Part shown: piece after piece, positions 1 through 13,812 of the stretch
Layout of the letters: each line of letters starts with the position of its first letter
Numbering within the stretch: the stretch's first letter is position 1
From: Aphrophora alni
Taxonomy: Eukaryota; Arthropoda; Insecta; Hemiptera; Aphrophoridae
Direction of reading: 5' to 3'
Length of the DNA stretch: 64,000 nt
Assembly (NCBI GenBank): GCA_963513935.1
Contig: OY740770.1
Span: forward strand, 88,817,413-88,881,412
Position numbers and translations under genes: made by a program
The notes under the pieces: model-generated
Told to the model about the DNA's origin: nothing
The model's database searches: none
The model's input: the letters and a program-made list of their open reading frames with translations, nothing else

Positions 1-282
1 TGAAGAACATCATTAGAAGAAGAAGCCGTGGAGGGGGGAGGCTCTCAAGTAGAATGGCACTTTACTTTAAGTTCCCTTCAAACTTCTACTGAACTTGTTT
101 TTAAAGTAAAATTAGATAGCCACCATTTTAATGAACTTATCATTGCATTTAAACGTTTCTTCTGTACAAATATTCCAGCGTATTTGTTACATTAACCAAC
201 AAATGTGGCACAAACTTTCTTACTCGTACATATGGTTAGAAACACAAATCAAAAATTTATTATTGATAATTTCCAAACCATC

Positions 283-356
283 AGTGTAAAAAAAAAAAAT
301 AAATAAATAAAAAAATAATAATAAAAAAAATAAAATAAAATAAATAAATAAAAAAA
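283..356. repeat. A-rich low-complexity tract (AAAT/AAATA)n
   Basis: About 70 bases are almost entirely A with single T interruptions, in an irregular AAATAAAT pattern. It could be a degraded poly(A) tail of a plus-strand retroelement, but nothing recognisable lies upstream. Confidence 0.7.
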
Positions 357-510
357 TCAACCAATACGTGTTATACCTAGAGGGATAGAAACACTACATT
401 TTAGATATACGAAACAAGTCTCCATTTAGTTATCTCTTGACTGTACCTCTTCCATGGCGGACGTAGAAGCTGTACACATGTCTCCACTCTACGCTTTACC
501 CTGCCGGCAT

Positions 511-550
511 TCCTGATTTCCGTATACCTCATTTTCTTGGGAAATCAGGG
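511..550. other. Inverted repeat / hairpin
   Basis: TCCTGATTTCC at 511-521 is matched by GGAAATCAGGGA at 539-550, giving an approximately 11-bp stem with an 17-base loop. It lies in a small patch of higher GC (about 450-560). No function is assigned. Confidence 0.5.
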
Positions 551-2083
551 ATAGAAATTACAGTTTTGACATCTATTTGTCATCGTAGAGACTTGTGGTT
601 ATTACAATCATATGCAGATTTGCAATGTGTATATTCTTATTTCATTTAGTGCTCACAAATACTACTCTTTCAAATGGTCGCCATTTTGACATTTATAAAT
701 AGATTTTATGAAATTCAATAGAGTGTTACATAATTATATCCCTCTATACCAAATTTCATGTTCAAATTTAATTATTTTTAGCCATTTCGGCGCTTACAAC
801 TACGACGGAGAGATGGTACCTCAAAAACAAATTAATCTGTATCTTCAGGGCTAGATGTGTGAAGATCAGTCAAAAAACGGTGGTGGAAATTATTACGATT
901 ACCACAGTTGCTTTGTAATTCGATTACTAGTTACTAAGTAAAATGAAATATATATTATTTCGAATACATAGTTTTTTATGTCTCCAAGTCCAAAATTGTA
1001 AGGCTTTATAATGATTATATTTCTGTTTCAACTTCGGCCAAAACAACTATTACAGCCTAAATAGCTGTACTCATTTTTTATCTAATTTAGTTAGTATTAA
1101 TATTTGAGATTATGAAAAGTAGTGTAATCAATTTGAAGGAGGAAGACCTGTTATGTATTTATTATGGTAGACCTGCCCAAACAAAACATACACCATATAT
1201 TTGTAAGGAACAATTAGATCAGTCTACCCCTTTACTGATTGCCAATTTCCTACATCACCACTTATTGGTCCCCACTTTAATTGCATTGTAAGTGGATTGT
1301 TTGTTAAGTTGTGATTCCTTTAGTCACTACACGTTACTAAGTTGTTTGCAATTTGTTATATTAACGTGTTGTGTATAAGTTAATCTAGTGTAAACTATTT
1401 TTTCATTTCCAATTATTTTAACTGCATTTAATGTTATAATCATTTATAATAAAATATTATTAATAATATAATTGTACTCTTTTTTTATTTTAAGTAACGT
1501 AACATAGAGGAGTTGTGATCTTTACTTCTAATGAACGCAAATAAAACTACAAACGTTTTTATCTGAACTATTCATGCATAGATGTCTGTTAGAATTTGTA
1601 AGAGAACATGGAAGAGAACTTAATGTATAGTTATTAGAAAGTACTATTAACTATTATCGTAAAACAATAACTTTGAATGGGATACGAAAATATTACTGAA
1701 CAAGAATAGAGAAGACTACAAATGTGCATGAGGGAAGGAAAGGATAAAATCTCAGCTGTAGTGAGCAAAACATTAAAAAAATAAATAATAATATGAGATA
1801 AATATTTTACATTGAGAACAATAAAATATAAACGGTTTTTTAAACCTAATATTTGGCTTTCTGAATTAAATTTTGACCAACTTCTTTAGTTCTATAAATT
1901 ATAGTTGTAAGACTATTATTTAAATTAAAACACATTAATTTATTACTCAAAATTAATAAGACCTGATAGAAGTGAAATATAGAGAAACAAACTTTAAACT
2001 CCTAATTTAACGATAAAATTTTGTTCAAATAAAGTCTTAATTTTTCAAAACATAACTGATGTATTTCACACAAGTAGGCTACT

Positions 2084-2105
2084 AAAAAAAAAAAAAAAAA
2101 AAAAA
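2084..2105. repeat. Poly(A) run, 22 bases
   Basis: An uninterrupted A22 follows GTAGGCTACT. It could be the tail of an old plus-strand retrocopy, but the upstream sequence has no recognisable coding or SINE body, so only the homopolymer is claimed. Confidence 0.8.
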
Positions 2106-5100
2106 CACATATAGAGTAGGTCCTTAATTCACATTATTATTCGAAGTATATACGTTTTGTTGGTATGTTAGCAGAACGAAACAAACTACTGTAATTAAAA
2201 AAAGTCACTAAAAAATAGAATAACGATTTGAGACAAAAAAAAAACCGAAAATCTATTTTGTTCGGTAAATCTGACTTTTTGTTGAAAGTTTTCTAAAATT
2301 TAATGTAAATGTCAAGTGGTTTAGAATGAATTAAACACAGTGATAATCAAAATATATAAGTGATTTTCTTAATATAGACAATAAATATTGTGGTCACTTC
2401 TTTGTCTGAAACTAGGTCAAACACTTATAATACTTTCCCAAATCATAACAACCATGGGAAGGTTATTTGATTGTGTATTTATTGATTTTTACTCATCATT
2501 TAAATTTTTGTACACGATAGTCAACATTGTACTTTAATGACGTTTTTATCAGGGTCATCAACTCCTGAATTATGTTTAAGAGATGCCGAATCTATTTAAA
2601 GGCCCTTTTCATACAATTAAATAGGCATTGAAACAGTTAGATTTTCATACCAGTTTCACTAATATACTTCGTTCACTTATCTAGTACTGCTCTCTATATA
2701 TCCCGAATTCATAAGTTTGCTTTTAAATAAACACGCAAACAAAACAATATAAAACTTTTATGAATACTGCAACATCTTAATAAAATATTTACTCTGAAGA
2801 CGGAAAAAATATCTGTTTGTTTAGTTTTAATAAGTTTCTATATTTTCATGGCTATTGAAAACATTTTGGGCACAATTATCTTTACATTTCTAGTGAAAAA
2901 CTTGGCGTACAATTTGAATAAGAGATGCAGTAGAGGGAAGTTTATATTTATCATTCCTAAAGAAGCCGTATGTCAATTTTGTTGACAGCCATCTTTTAAA
3001 TATATTCTACTCATTGTTCTTACAGTCTGATAAACTGAGCTTTTTTTTCATGAATGTAAATGCAAAGACAATATCCCAAATGTCTGGAAAATGTGTTCTT
3101 CGTAAAGTGACAAGTTGAAGCATATTGGTGCGGGGAAAGCAGACAATATATTGGAAATGTCTTTTAAACTAAACATATGGGAACAAAAATGTCAACTAAG
3201 ACGTCATGGAATTCAGTTCAAATAGAAGAAAGCGAGAAAATGTATCCGTGTATTTATTCTATGTAAGATATAACTCATAAATATGTATGTATACATTCAT
3301 ATCGAAATGTTCCTTTTTAGTTGTATGCGTTATATCAATAAGTACTTTATGTATTCTTAGATGTTAATTTAATCGTATTTTATTCTAAATGTTTTGTAAA
3401 GGAAAGATCTACTTCCTTTCTTTTCCATAAACGGGTAAATCTTATAGGACTTAATTTAGTAGATTTTGTTGGGAAAGTTTATATATACTCGTATACCTAT
3501 TGACACTGATGAACAGGAATGCATGGTTGATATAAATTATGATCATTATATGAGATTACAAACTATTCCCATTAAAGACAAAACACACCCAAAGGGCGGT
3601 TAAACATTTAAAAAGAGATTTATCCCCCGAAATTAGTTGTTTTTGTGACATATTGTAGAATTGTTTTAAGATGAATTAATTACCCCAGGTTTGAGTACGA
3701 TATCGGAAAATGAACTGATCGGCCCCCTCTCATCCGAAAAATATGTAGGCTACTTATCTCATGAAAATTTAATAAAATGTGAGAATTTATGAACTAGTTT
3801 TAATTATGCAGATTCTTCGTCATGTCTCCTAATTTTTAATTCTATCGTCCACCATTATTTCATTTTAATTAAACCTAAGAGAACATTTTGGTATAATAAT
3901 ATTAAATGAGTTTTCACCAAGATAAAAGAGAATAATAAGTAGTTTATTTATCCTCTGTGCACTAATATACAGTTAACGTCTACAGTTTTGTTAACTCGGT
4001 TTTTTGAACAATTGAATCTGGTATAAGTATACATAACTATGTAGTTTAAACAAATTGTTACAGAATTTAATTTTTTTTGTTATACGTACAAAACTATATA
4101 AGATAGTTCACAAAGTGTTTATATTTCTTTAAACTTTAAACCTAGGTGCATGGAAATAATTTAAATTTATGCAGTACATCATAAATATTGCTTCCGATTA
4201 AATTATACTTAGCTTCCTCGACTAAGAAAATCGAATTTCCGCATTGAGTCTGTTTAATAGGATTTAATGCTGTTATATGAACACTTTATGTTAGAGCTCT
4301 CTATAGGTTCGAGTGAGAGAGGAGGGGGTGGGGGAGAAATTTAAAGTGTTTGAATGAAACGGAGAATATTTTCCTTTAGACTGTTATAAAAATTTTCTAT
4401 AAATTAAAGTAGTTTTACACGAGACATATCCATGTTATATTGTTTAGCATAATTCATATGCATTTTAATGTAACTATCATGCAAATTTTGTATTGTGAAG
4501 AAAATAACTCCAAAATAAAATGTTCGATTTTAATCTTAAAAAAAAAAATTAATAAATACAAATCTTTAACGAAATTTTAAATGTATTCTATAAATAGTCG
4601 CTGGCGTAATAATTAAATCCTGTTTGCTATTAAAGTATTTTGTTTCTTCATCAAGTTCGTGAAAACATCAGGACTATATATCGATTTTAAACGTAGTTTG
4701 TGTAAGTGAGGAATTTATATTCCACTTAAGAAACTTTGCTTTTAGCCGTCAAGATTACGTAATACCTAATCTACGTGAAACCTAATCTATCGCTCCGTGT
4801 TTATTGGATAAAAGCTGCACCATTAGTCTTAGAGATCCTGTTTCGTGTAGCGAGGTATATGTACTTTATATCAAAACAAATAATAACCAAAGCTATAATC
4901 CTGTTGTTAATTAAAAGATAGGTAGTTAGCTACTTTCATTGCAAAAATATACTTCTAGTTTTTTGAATTTGAATTTTCTATTATCAAGATCACTAAGAAA
5001 CAACCTTATATTAATATTTGGCTAAAAAACCATGTGGCAAAATATTGAACAAGAAACATTATTTTTTCAATCAATCAAATCCCCTTTCTATTTTGTTTTT

Positions 5101-7461
5101 ACGTTTATTAAATAAATGGAAACATCTAACATTGATACCAGAAATAAAAAACCATAGATATGTATCCAATAACCTTTTTAGGATCATTTCAATGTAAAAT
5201 CCTCTTCTTTATTAACGAATTCTGTTTATTGGATTTCGGAAATGAAGGTCCGTCAAGCTAGTCACATGAATTCCTTTTTCTTATTATTTTTGACCTTGAA
5301 ATTCACTGATTGTATGATTGAACAAAGGTAGCATTGAAAATCATAACTAATGTCACACATATCTGTGACACCTTATTATAATCCGTATATTTTCCACGTA
5401 GTGACTTTGCTAGTATGATGGTTATCATAATTTTGCGTGTATATGAGTTTTACCATGAAATAACCAACAGGAGTTATGTGATCAATTCTATAAGTGTATA
5501 ACTACATATATTTTTTAAAAGTCAAAAATCAAGTTTAATTTACATTTAGATAAATTAGGTTTTCCTTCAAATCATATATAAGTTTGGTCCCATCATATTT
5601 ACTATTTAGTGCCTCTTTTAGTATCCTATAATTTTGTTTCTTAAATTTTTTTCTAAACCCAACTTTGAGATTTTCTGCCGTCTCATTCCTATCCGTACAA
5701 TTTATATAAAAGAAATTATTAGTTGTAACCACTGATTAAATTAATTCTACATCATAATATGAAGATATTGAAGTAAAAATTAAATACCTTACATACAATT
5801 TATGCCAATATATAGTAAAATATACATTTGATAGAAATAAGCGGGGGGCATCAAACATTATTCTTGACGAAACTAACCAAAATAAACTGATAAAAATCAT
5901 TATTTTTTTACTCTAGCCATCAACGTTATTTTTCATTTTATGACCATTAGTTTATGTTTTTAACGTTCACATTTTATTAAAAATAATTTAGCAGATTTTA
6001 ATAAATTCGAGATTTGTAAATAAAATATGGCATATCGCAGCTACGGATTACAGGTTCCAAATTTAAAAAGGATATTGAACAGTTAGTTTTATTTCTGACA
6101 ATTTGGGTTTTAGTTTTCACTCTGTAAGGCCTATTTTATAAAAACAAATAAATTTATATGTTTTCTTGACAGGCACACGAAATTGTTAACTTGCAATAAA
6201 TAAAAAGTGTAAAATAATGCCTTGAGATATAGTTGAAATCTGTGTAAATAATAATTATGCAACAGTTTCGAGCTCAAATAAACCGCAAAGAAAACAGGTA
6301 GACAATATTTCAGAAACAATTTATTTTTGTATAATGGACATCACGATGGATTTTTCCACTAATAATAAACTTTATTTTTATCAAACATTACATTAATTTT
6401 TCTTTGGACAACCAAATGTAATAATAGTGAAGCCGTCTAAGTTTATATTTTACATAGTATATTGTGAAAGTTGTGTTGTTGTAAACATCTGCCTTTCTAA
6501 ATGATTATCCCTTTTGTTCTAAACATGGAGCGTAACAGTAGGTTATGAAAGACGTATCTGTTATCTTAACAGCTGTAGTTTATCTATGACATTAGCATCT
6601 GTGAACACACATTCAATTACATTAATGTTATGACATGTAATTGCACAAATTCTGGTCCTACTACAAGAAACTTTGTACATTAGTTTAGAACATATATTTT
6701 TAGAGACAACATTGACAACAGAAAAATATATATGTACAAACTTTAGGTACACATGAGAGATTTGAGGGTATTTCAAAACTTAATGATCCAATTTTCCTTT
6801 CGTTGATTAGAGTTTGTATTAACGGTGAATATGTTGACAGTTCAGCATTTTTTATAAATATCAAAAATAATCACAACATCATGTTAGGTTTCCATAACAA
6901 AGCAGTAAAACTTATTGGCTTTAATTTCTGGTAGAAAAAAGTTAAAATTTCTTGCATCATTACCTAAACATTTTTATGGAGTACAAAATAAATATTTCTA
7001 AATTTGTTTTATCTAAATTTTACTTAAATGTTACTTTTAACACACTTTAACCTTGATATATAACAAAAATTTATTTATTCATTATAACCTATGTCAATAT
7101 ACAGTATGCACAAATTTCAAATACAAAATATTGAAGTTAAAATCTAGGAAATTGATGGCCACAACTAGAGTAGTTTATTTATTTCTGGGGTCGCAAGGCT
7201 TTCTTTATTTTCCGACTATTGTTCAATTGTATAGTTTTAAAAGTTTTAACAATAATAAACACGTAGGGCCTACATTAATTTAAGAAGAAAAACACATACT
7301 GATAAATATATTTATGTTATCAAATAATTTAGATCACTTTAGAATACCGATCTGGGGGTAGCCATTTTCTACTGTGACCCAAAATGGAACTAATTTGTAA
7401 AATTTTATAGGCAGCCCAGAATTTCTTCGACCACGACCTCTTAACCTTCACACAAAATCCA

Positions 7462-7713
7462 TTAAACCTCGTTTCTAGCACCGAGATTCACTTCGGGCGC
7501 CACAAGAGTCCCTAAATTTACGCCAAATATGTGTTCAGTTATAAACTTCACTCGCACAGAAGGCATTCCATCATCTCCCTTATGTAGGAGATCTATTTGA
7601 ACAAACCATATATGAACTCTTGATTAACCAATACCAATATTTGTCCGAGGTATCTTCCTGGACAGTATCATTTTAACAGATTTATTTGCTCGTTGTAAGT
7701 CTTGCATGATAAG
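7462..7713 (-). pseudogene. Decayed coding segment, unrecognised family
   Basis: On the minus strand an 84-codon frame runs from 7713 to the TAA at 7462-7464 with a single internal TAA. Its composition is protein-like, unlike the F/Y/N/K-rich noise around it. After the internal stop it reads SRVHIWFVQIDLLHKGDDGM, then a segment with VRVKFITEHIFGVNLG, and ends GARNEV. Local GC is higher than in the flanks. Three more segments of the same character lie upstream on this strand (8125-9047), so all four may be parts of one dead gene, transposon or viral insertion. I do not recognise the family. It has no start codon of its own that I would trust, and the single stop suggests moderate age. Confidence 0.45.
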
Positions 7714-8124
7714 TTACACTATTACGAATTTGAAATAAAACAAAATTTTAAACCTACTGTAACTAACAAATGAAGGGTGCAGGGGAAAACCCAACAGAGT
7801 TACAAAACTATGCTTTTGCAGGAGAAAGAAAACAAACTTTCAAACGCTTTTGTGTTTGGTAATTAATTTTTAAATACATAAAGTATGCATATTCTTGCTT
7901 TTTGTTCATTTGTGAGCATGATTAAAAGGAAATATGTCAGGACATATTTTACTAACCAAAACCTTTTTTAGGACAAAAATATATTGTTGTGGGCTCAATT
8001 GCCTTTTTCCCCTGGATTTTGTGTACAAATTGAAAACAAAGTATATTGTCACATGTATTTATTTAAGATCTAAGCAGTACGTTAGAAGAGGTTGTTTTGA
8101 AATCAAATTTTTAAAACCTTGAAG

Positions 8125-8268
8125 TCAGTCTTGACGTTTTCGGATTCTGAAAAAATAAAATGGCATCCTGCCGGTCTTTTTACGTTTCCTGACCGATTTC
8201 ACTTCATGTACAAAAACGTTTTCATCACTACTATCAATGGCAATACTTTGCATTTCACTATCTATCAT
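8125..8268 (-). pseudogene. Decayed coding segment or short exon, acidic then basic
   Basis: This is a 48-codon minus-strand frame from an ATG at 8268 to the TGA at 8125-8127. It begins MIDSEMQSIAIDSSDENVF, an acidic, serine-rich stretch, and continues into a basic cluster KSVRKRKKTGR. An acidic start followed by a nuclear-localisation-like basic patch is seen in many DNA-binding and transposase proteins, but also in other nuclear or viral proteins. An upstream in-frame stop sits nine codons before the ATG. It lies between two other decayed segments on the same strand and could be an exon of the same unit. Family unknown. Confidence 0.4.
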
Positions 8269-8396
8269 AATTATTGGAATATTTAGTTACAGTTAACTGA
8301 ACAAAAGCATGGATACAAACATGTACAACTAGCAGACTGCAAAGCCAACAAGAAACAACATTGTCTGCGCATGTGCCAGGTCCAGCTGTTGGTGGA

Positions 8397-8738
8397 CTAC
8401 GTTGTTTGTTTCCCATTATCAGCTGGACCCAGTTGTTTCTTTCCCTGTGGTACATACTTTTCTAATGCTATAACTTGTGACCGAGTTGGTTGTTCACCAG
8501 CACGCTTTGCCAAGTTAAAATACAGATCATGAGCTATCGATTGCCATCTTAATCTAATTTTTTTAATTTTTCCACTCTGTTGGTTTTTCCCCTCCACCCT
8601 TCAAATATGGATTCCCATCTGTTTCATTCTATCTGCTGCCGTACACTTTTGACGATCCTCCACTCTTTTTCTACGAGTACCGCGTTTGGACAGTGAAGAA
8701 TCCAAGCTTCCTTTAATCAAAGTTCTAGAAATAGGAAA
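8397..8738 (-). pseudogene. Decayed coding segment, basic, 114 codons with one stop
   Basis: A minus-strand frame runs from 8738 to the TAG at 8397-8399, broken once by a TGA at 8601-8603. Before the stop comes a very basic region (LSKRGTRRKRVEDRQKC, then TAADRMKQMG). After it come a lysine-rich stretch, LRWQSIAHDLYFNLAKRAGE and a C-terminal part with VPQGKKQLGPADNG. The composition is clearly protein-like and the same frame continues across the stop, which argues for one ancestral reading frame. An HD-x-Y arrangement is present but is far too short to assign an enzyme. The segment may belong to the same dead unit as the neighbours at 7462-7713, 8125-8268 and 8835-9047. No family is assigned. 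Confidence 0.5.
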
Positions 8739-8834
8739 CTACTGTTACACCTCCAAGATGAGGGCCTTCTTAACAAGGTTTCGTAGAATCACCTAAAACT
8801 AAGATACTTTTAGAAATGATCTCATAGTCACAGT

Positions 8835-9047
8835 TCAGGATACAGAACCCATACAATTTTCGTTTATTCGATTGTTACATTCGTACAAAATTCTTTCATG
8901 GGCTGACAAAAACCTCGCGTAGAACAAAAGGGCAAATGTTGGCTTGATCCCGCAAGGTTTTCTTTTTAAAATTGATCTGATATGATAGGAAAAAATCTGA
9001 GATCTAAGTAAACTAAAAACGCCTGCTTGAAATAAAAATCTACCAGA
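8835..9047 (-). pseudogene. Decayed coding segment, 71 codons, no start codon
   Basis: An uninterrupted minus-strand frame runs from just after a TAA near 9048 to the TGA at 8835-8837. The second half is protein-like, containing KPCGIKPTFALLFYARFLSA followed by HERILYECNNRINENC. It lacks an initiator Met, so it is either an exon or a fragment. It is the most 5' of four minus-strand segments between 7462 and 9047. The family is not recognised, and a retroelement polyprotein fragment is one possibility. Confidence 0.4.
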
Positions 9048-12000
9048 TTATAGCAGACAATGCGGAAAAGATGACTGTACAAGTTGAAGAGTAATACTTT
9101 ATTACTAGCAATAAATTGAAAGGACTATAACATAGTTACGTAAAGGTTACAGTAGGATCAAAGTACATGTTTAAAATCTGTCTCTTGTTTAGCCATCTAG
9201 ATTACTTGAGGATGAAAATGTTGTTTCTTCTCAGCTAACTTGCAATTGAAGGCTGAACAACAAACAGGAATACAATGTCCACAAAATTAGTCTTTTTGCA
9301 GATACAACAAATTGGACTTTTAATTGTAAATCTATACTACTAATGGAAGACAATATTAAAATTACAAGAAAATCATTAGTTTTTATTTGTATATGATAAC
9401 AAGATTTAACAGTAAACTAAAAAAAAAATGTTTTTTCCACATTTTTCTTTATTCTTTGTTTGTTAATAAGGCAGTGGAAAAATGTACTTCCACTAGACCA
9501 CTAAAGAAAAAACTTTTTGAACAAATCATGCTATTTAACTGAAAAAGGTATATCGCCTATGTGTTGAATTTCAAAGTACTTTTAAACTTACGATTTCTTT
9601 TTGTCGTATGTTGTAATCATTGTTAAAATCGTGTTTTCGTTTAGTTTTGACTTTACTCTCGTCATTTTGTGCTGTCTTTCATATTAGTTTGGGTCATAAA
9701 CCTTCATATGTCAACAGTGTTTAAGTGAAATAATTTTTGCAAATTTTAAAATAATAATTCATCGATATAAAGTACGAGGGCTGTATCATTTTTTTGACAT
9801 TCAAAATCAGAACCAGCATTTGAATTATATGTTGTCAAATAATTTGTTTTAGTCTTTAAAGGCTCAAATTTGATCAGAATTGTATGCAAATCATTCGAAA
9901 CAATTAAAATTCAATATTCATTTTATATTGTTGTATTAAATTTTCTATATTAAAATGATGGAAAATGTCTCCAGATATTGCAAACTATGTCTACATTTCT
10001 GTTTGTACTGTAAGAACAGTGTTCGACGACAGACGATAAATAGATACCATTTGAAAAATATCTTTTTGAGACTTACATTTATTTTGTTTGTTTGTTTCTT
10101 TCACAGCAACTTCAAAATTGAAATGTTCGCAAAATATTTATAACAACCTTTTTTTTATAAATCGTATCACTTATGTGGAGCGTAGAAAAATTGAATAGAT
10201 AGATCTACGTATAAAGTTTTTAAATGTTAATTTTTGATTCATTCATTTTTATTAGATAAAGAGCTTTCTTTAGAAAGGATTGGAGGTTGGTATCTGCTAA
10301 GTCTAACTTTTCCTGACTTTGATAGTAAAGAAGTCAACTTATACATTAGACTTTAGACTTTACGAAGTTTCCGTACAGCTGACACTCAGCACTTATGTTA
10401 CTTTTCACATACAGTTACAAGTATAAAACTTATGTAATCTTTGTTGTTTATTGTTACTTCATCCTTAAGTTACAACTGAAATTAAACTACCAAAATAAAT
10501 GTTGGTTTTATTTATTACATAGTATCTAATAGAAACACTAAGTAGGTACTTTCTAAAAAAGATTTATTTTACTGTTGTCCACTGATTTAAAAAATAATAA
10601 GAGCTCATTATGGATTGTTTATTTGTTTTTTTTTGAAATCCCCTAACTTTATTAGACGGTGAGGAAGCAGCAGAAAGTTTTAGATAATTAACTACAATAA
10701 ATAATATATTCTTTAACTGAATAATATATCTATTTTCACAAAATATTGAATAAATGTAGATTTTTTGTTTCTTCAAACCTTATCAAAAACACCAAAGTGC
10801 AGCCATCAAAATTGCCAAGTAGAATTGAGACAATGACGATAATTGATACCTGAACCATATTTACTCTCTACAAGTCGCTGTATTTGTCCTCTTTTGTTAA
10901 AATGTGGTATAAACGAGTATAAATTATTTAATCTTTGAAGAACATCTTGGTCATCTAAAGGTAAGTTTAAACCAAACATTTTAAAATATCTCTTAAGACT
11001 TTTTTTAATGGGGAAATATTTACTTGTAGAACTGTTCAGGTGATATCAGCTATGGAATGGAGAGTCAACTATATAATTTTAAACATATGTCATGCATAAT
11101 TTCAAACAATATTTACTCTTAGCATATAGGACTAAATGTATGGTTTTGTATTGATTTTTTACGCCACTATTTTGTTTTTAAAAACGATTATCTTAATACA
11201 TAATAATTGCAAATAAAACGTTTTCAGTAATACACATAACAAAATATTTACCGTATAATTCGAAAAGAAATAGGAAGGGGATTGAAAAGAACACCGTAAA
11301 TTCACACAAACTTATCGTGCTCAACGTTACGTTATAATAATATATTAAGTTGGAAAATACCATTATGATTGTTTTAAACAAAACATTTTATTCATGTGAT
11401 ATAATCGTACAAGTGGTATCCATCAGCAAACGAAAAGTAATGCCATCCTTAAGCGTATATGACGGATGAGATATCTGATGTGAAGGCTGATTTTTCTCCC
11501 TTGTTTAGTGTATAGCCCTAGATTTTGCTCTCATTTAGTGTTTTGTTGTTTATATATTATTTTTACCCTTGCTATAAAATTGTTGTTCCTAATAGTAAAA
11601 AGAGGTGCACAAACATTGTACAAACAAAATAGTAATTATGTACTTAATAATGTAAAATAATATTATAAATACTGTAAAATGAAACAAAAAAATAGTTAGA
11701 TGAAAGAAAAATGAGTACTGTTAAGAACTCAGTATAAATTATCATATCGTATAACTTGACACTTACTGTTTCAAAATGACGATTTACATCAGTTTTACTA
11801 TTTTGTTTTACTAGAGAAAAACAAACACGGAAAATATACATAGTACAACGCAGTAATTCATATTAATTTTATTCCTGTACAGATTGCTATTTGTTACAGA
11901 ATATCTTGTATAATGGGTCAAATGTGTTAGTTAATCCTGGAACGATAATTAAATTTTGACAAATCCTCTAATCTGATCAATGTTCAGGTTCAGTTTATTT

Positions 12001-13077
12001 ATATTAGATAGCTACAAGAAAACTGTAAATTTTCTTTATCAGCCAAAGGACAATATCTTGAAAAATGTACTTGTCAGAGCTTCAAAATACTTTCTGCTAT
12101 AATATTTTGTTCGGTTTGGCTTTTATTACATGTGAAATACTGTGTCAAAAAATTATATATAATTTTTGTAAATTATTTGTTTAATTTTTATTCTCAGTGT
12201 TTTGACAAACATACAGATAAACAAACAGATATTTTGTAAAAAACACATTTTTTTTTTGGAGTTACCGAAACGTAAACTTAAATATATTTACGATATTTTT
12301 TATATAATTATTTCCTATTACTGTATTTTCTATCTGCACACAGAGTGTTAAATCAACATATTTCATGAGTTTGAAGGGTAACTGAAGAAGTTCGAGTATA
12401 TGATCGGAGATAAATATAAGAATTTAAAAAAATATGAGAGCAAACTATATTTTAAGATCCGAAATTAGTTACGTAGTTTATAAAGGTTTATTGATGTGAT
12501 TACTAAACTAATTTTATCCACTGTTTTATATTGCAAAACAATAATATCTAAAGTAAAAATTATCTTTATCTCATGTCGGCGGAAACTTCTAAGTTGGTTG
12601 ATTAAAATCTTTGTTTTTATCGTAGCTGTAGACATTAGAGCCTCATAGAGACATTAGAGTTAGTTCATAATACAAAACTACACCATTATGGAATGATCTG
12701 TACACATCCGGGGACCAAATTAAATCAGAGTATTAATTTTTCATAAAAGAAACTCCTCCTTAACAAATGGGGTATATTTTAAGGTAAGACAGACTAATGC
12801 AACATAACAGTTGTTTCTTTTAGAAGAAATAACGCTAGAATAAACTTCCAAACTAAGAATTAAAAATTTCTCAAGAACATTATTTTACAAAGTATAGGGT
12901 ACAGGGAAAACATCATGGAATTACCACGTTTAATCGTTATCAAGTTTTACACATTGTGTTTTAAAATTAAAAGATAACGAATAAATAGAAGGACTCTCTT
13001 TCGTATATATGTTTCTGGAGGTAGTTTTACAGTAAACAAATATAAACTTAGTTTATTTTAACAGATTCATTGAAAAC

Positions 13078-13082
<5 letters not shown>

Positions 13083-13151
<69 letters not shown>
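13083..13151. repeat. (AT)n microsatellite, about 34 units
   Basis: Perfect TA dinucleotides run for about 68 bases, followed by a short interrupted TATATA tail to 13167. Confidence 0.95.
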
Positions 13152-13155
<4 letters not shown>

Positions 13156-13754
13156 GTATATATATAAGGCGAACTAGAATTATTCGCTTTTCAGGAATAA
13201 ATAATTAACAAATAATGCTATCCATCAAAAAATATCAGTAACAAATAGGTCGAGGCATGAAGCTCATGGATAATGTTTTTGTTTGATTTTGTTTTCTTTC
13301 TCTTTTTTTTCTCTCGCTGATTACTATTGTATAAAATAGCTGTAATAGATGTGTTCATATTTTGTTTTGGAAAAAAAGTATTAGTATTTACTAATAAAGC
13401 AAAAACTCTTACAGTAACAATTGATTGTTTAAATAATTTTAAGAAATATCATGGCATGAATAAACTCTAATATAATATACAATATGATTTGTGTTTAGTG
13501 AGAGAGCACATCTCTTTAAGGGATAAGGTATCGGTGTATTAACTAGTAGAATTTTTATTCCATACATATTATTTACAAAGTAAACTGCATTAGTTAAACT
13601 AAATTTAAAAAATGTTAACTTAAAATGTGTACTAATGAGAGAGATCATAAATCTATAGTAATCCAATGTTACTATTTCATATCAGAAGGTAAAATAATGC
13701 GGTTTAATGTGTAAACTATAAGAAACTATATAAACTGCGAAAAAGGCTTTGAAA

Positions 13755-13812
13755 TAATCTAATACACTTGATTTTCATCAAGTGTACACGTTGGTTGCTT
13801 TTAAAATGAAAT
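13755..13812. repeat. Dispersed repeat copy 1 (with hairpin), matches 24342-24400
   Basis: This stretch and 24342-24400 share the order AATACA, then CATCAAGT, a TACA-GTTGG box, then TTTAAAA and a TCAC ending, with scattered differences. Copy 1 contains a perfect stem-loop at 13763-13786, TACACTTGAT and ATCAAGTGTA around TTTC. The second copy has lost part of the stem. This looks like an old MITE-like or 3'-tail repeat, seen only twice here. Confidence 0.4.

Larger units (their letters stand above)
1..7461. other. Gene-free AT-rich DNA
   Basis: No coding segment, RNA gene or recognisable mobile element was found on either strand. The short Met-initiated frames here (62-76 codons) have the residue bias of translated AT-rich DNA, rich in F, Y, I, N and K, and no recognisable motif. 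A 21-codon frame opens with ATGGCGGAC near position 454 but stops quickly. Simple repeats and one hairpin are listed separately. Confidence 0.6.

Noticed and set aside
454..516. Short frame starting ATGGCGGAC with a good initiation context
   Set aside because: It stops after 20 codons and has no recognisable continuation or splice donor.
8397..8738. Enzyme assignment from an HD-x-Y arrangement in the decayed segment
   Set aside because: The match is only three residues and no other catalytic feature is visible, so no function is claimed.
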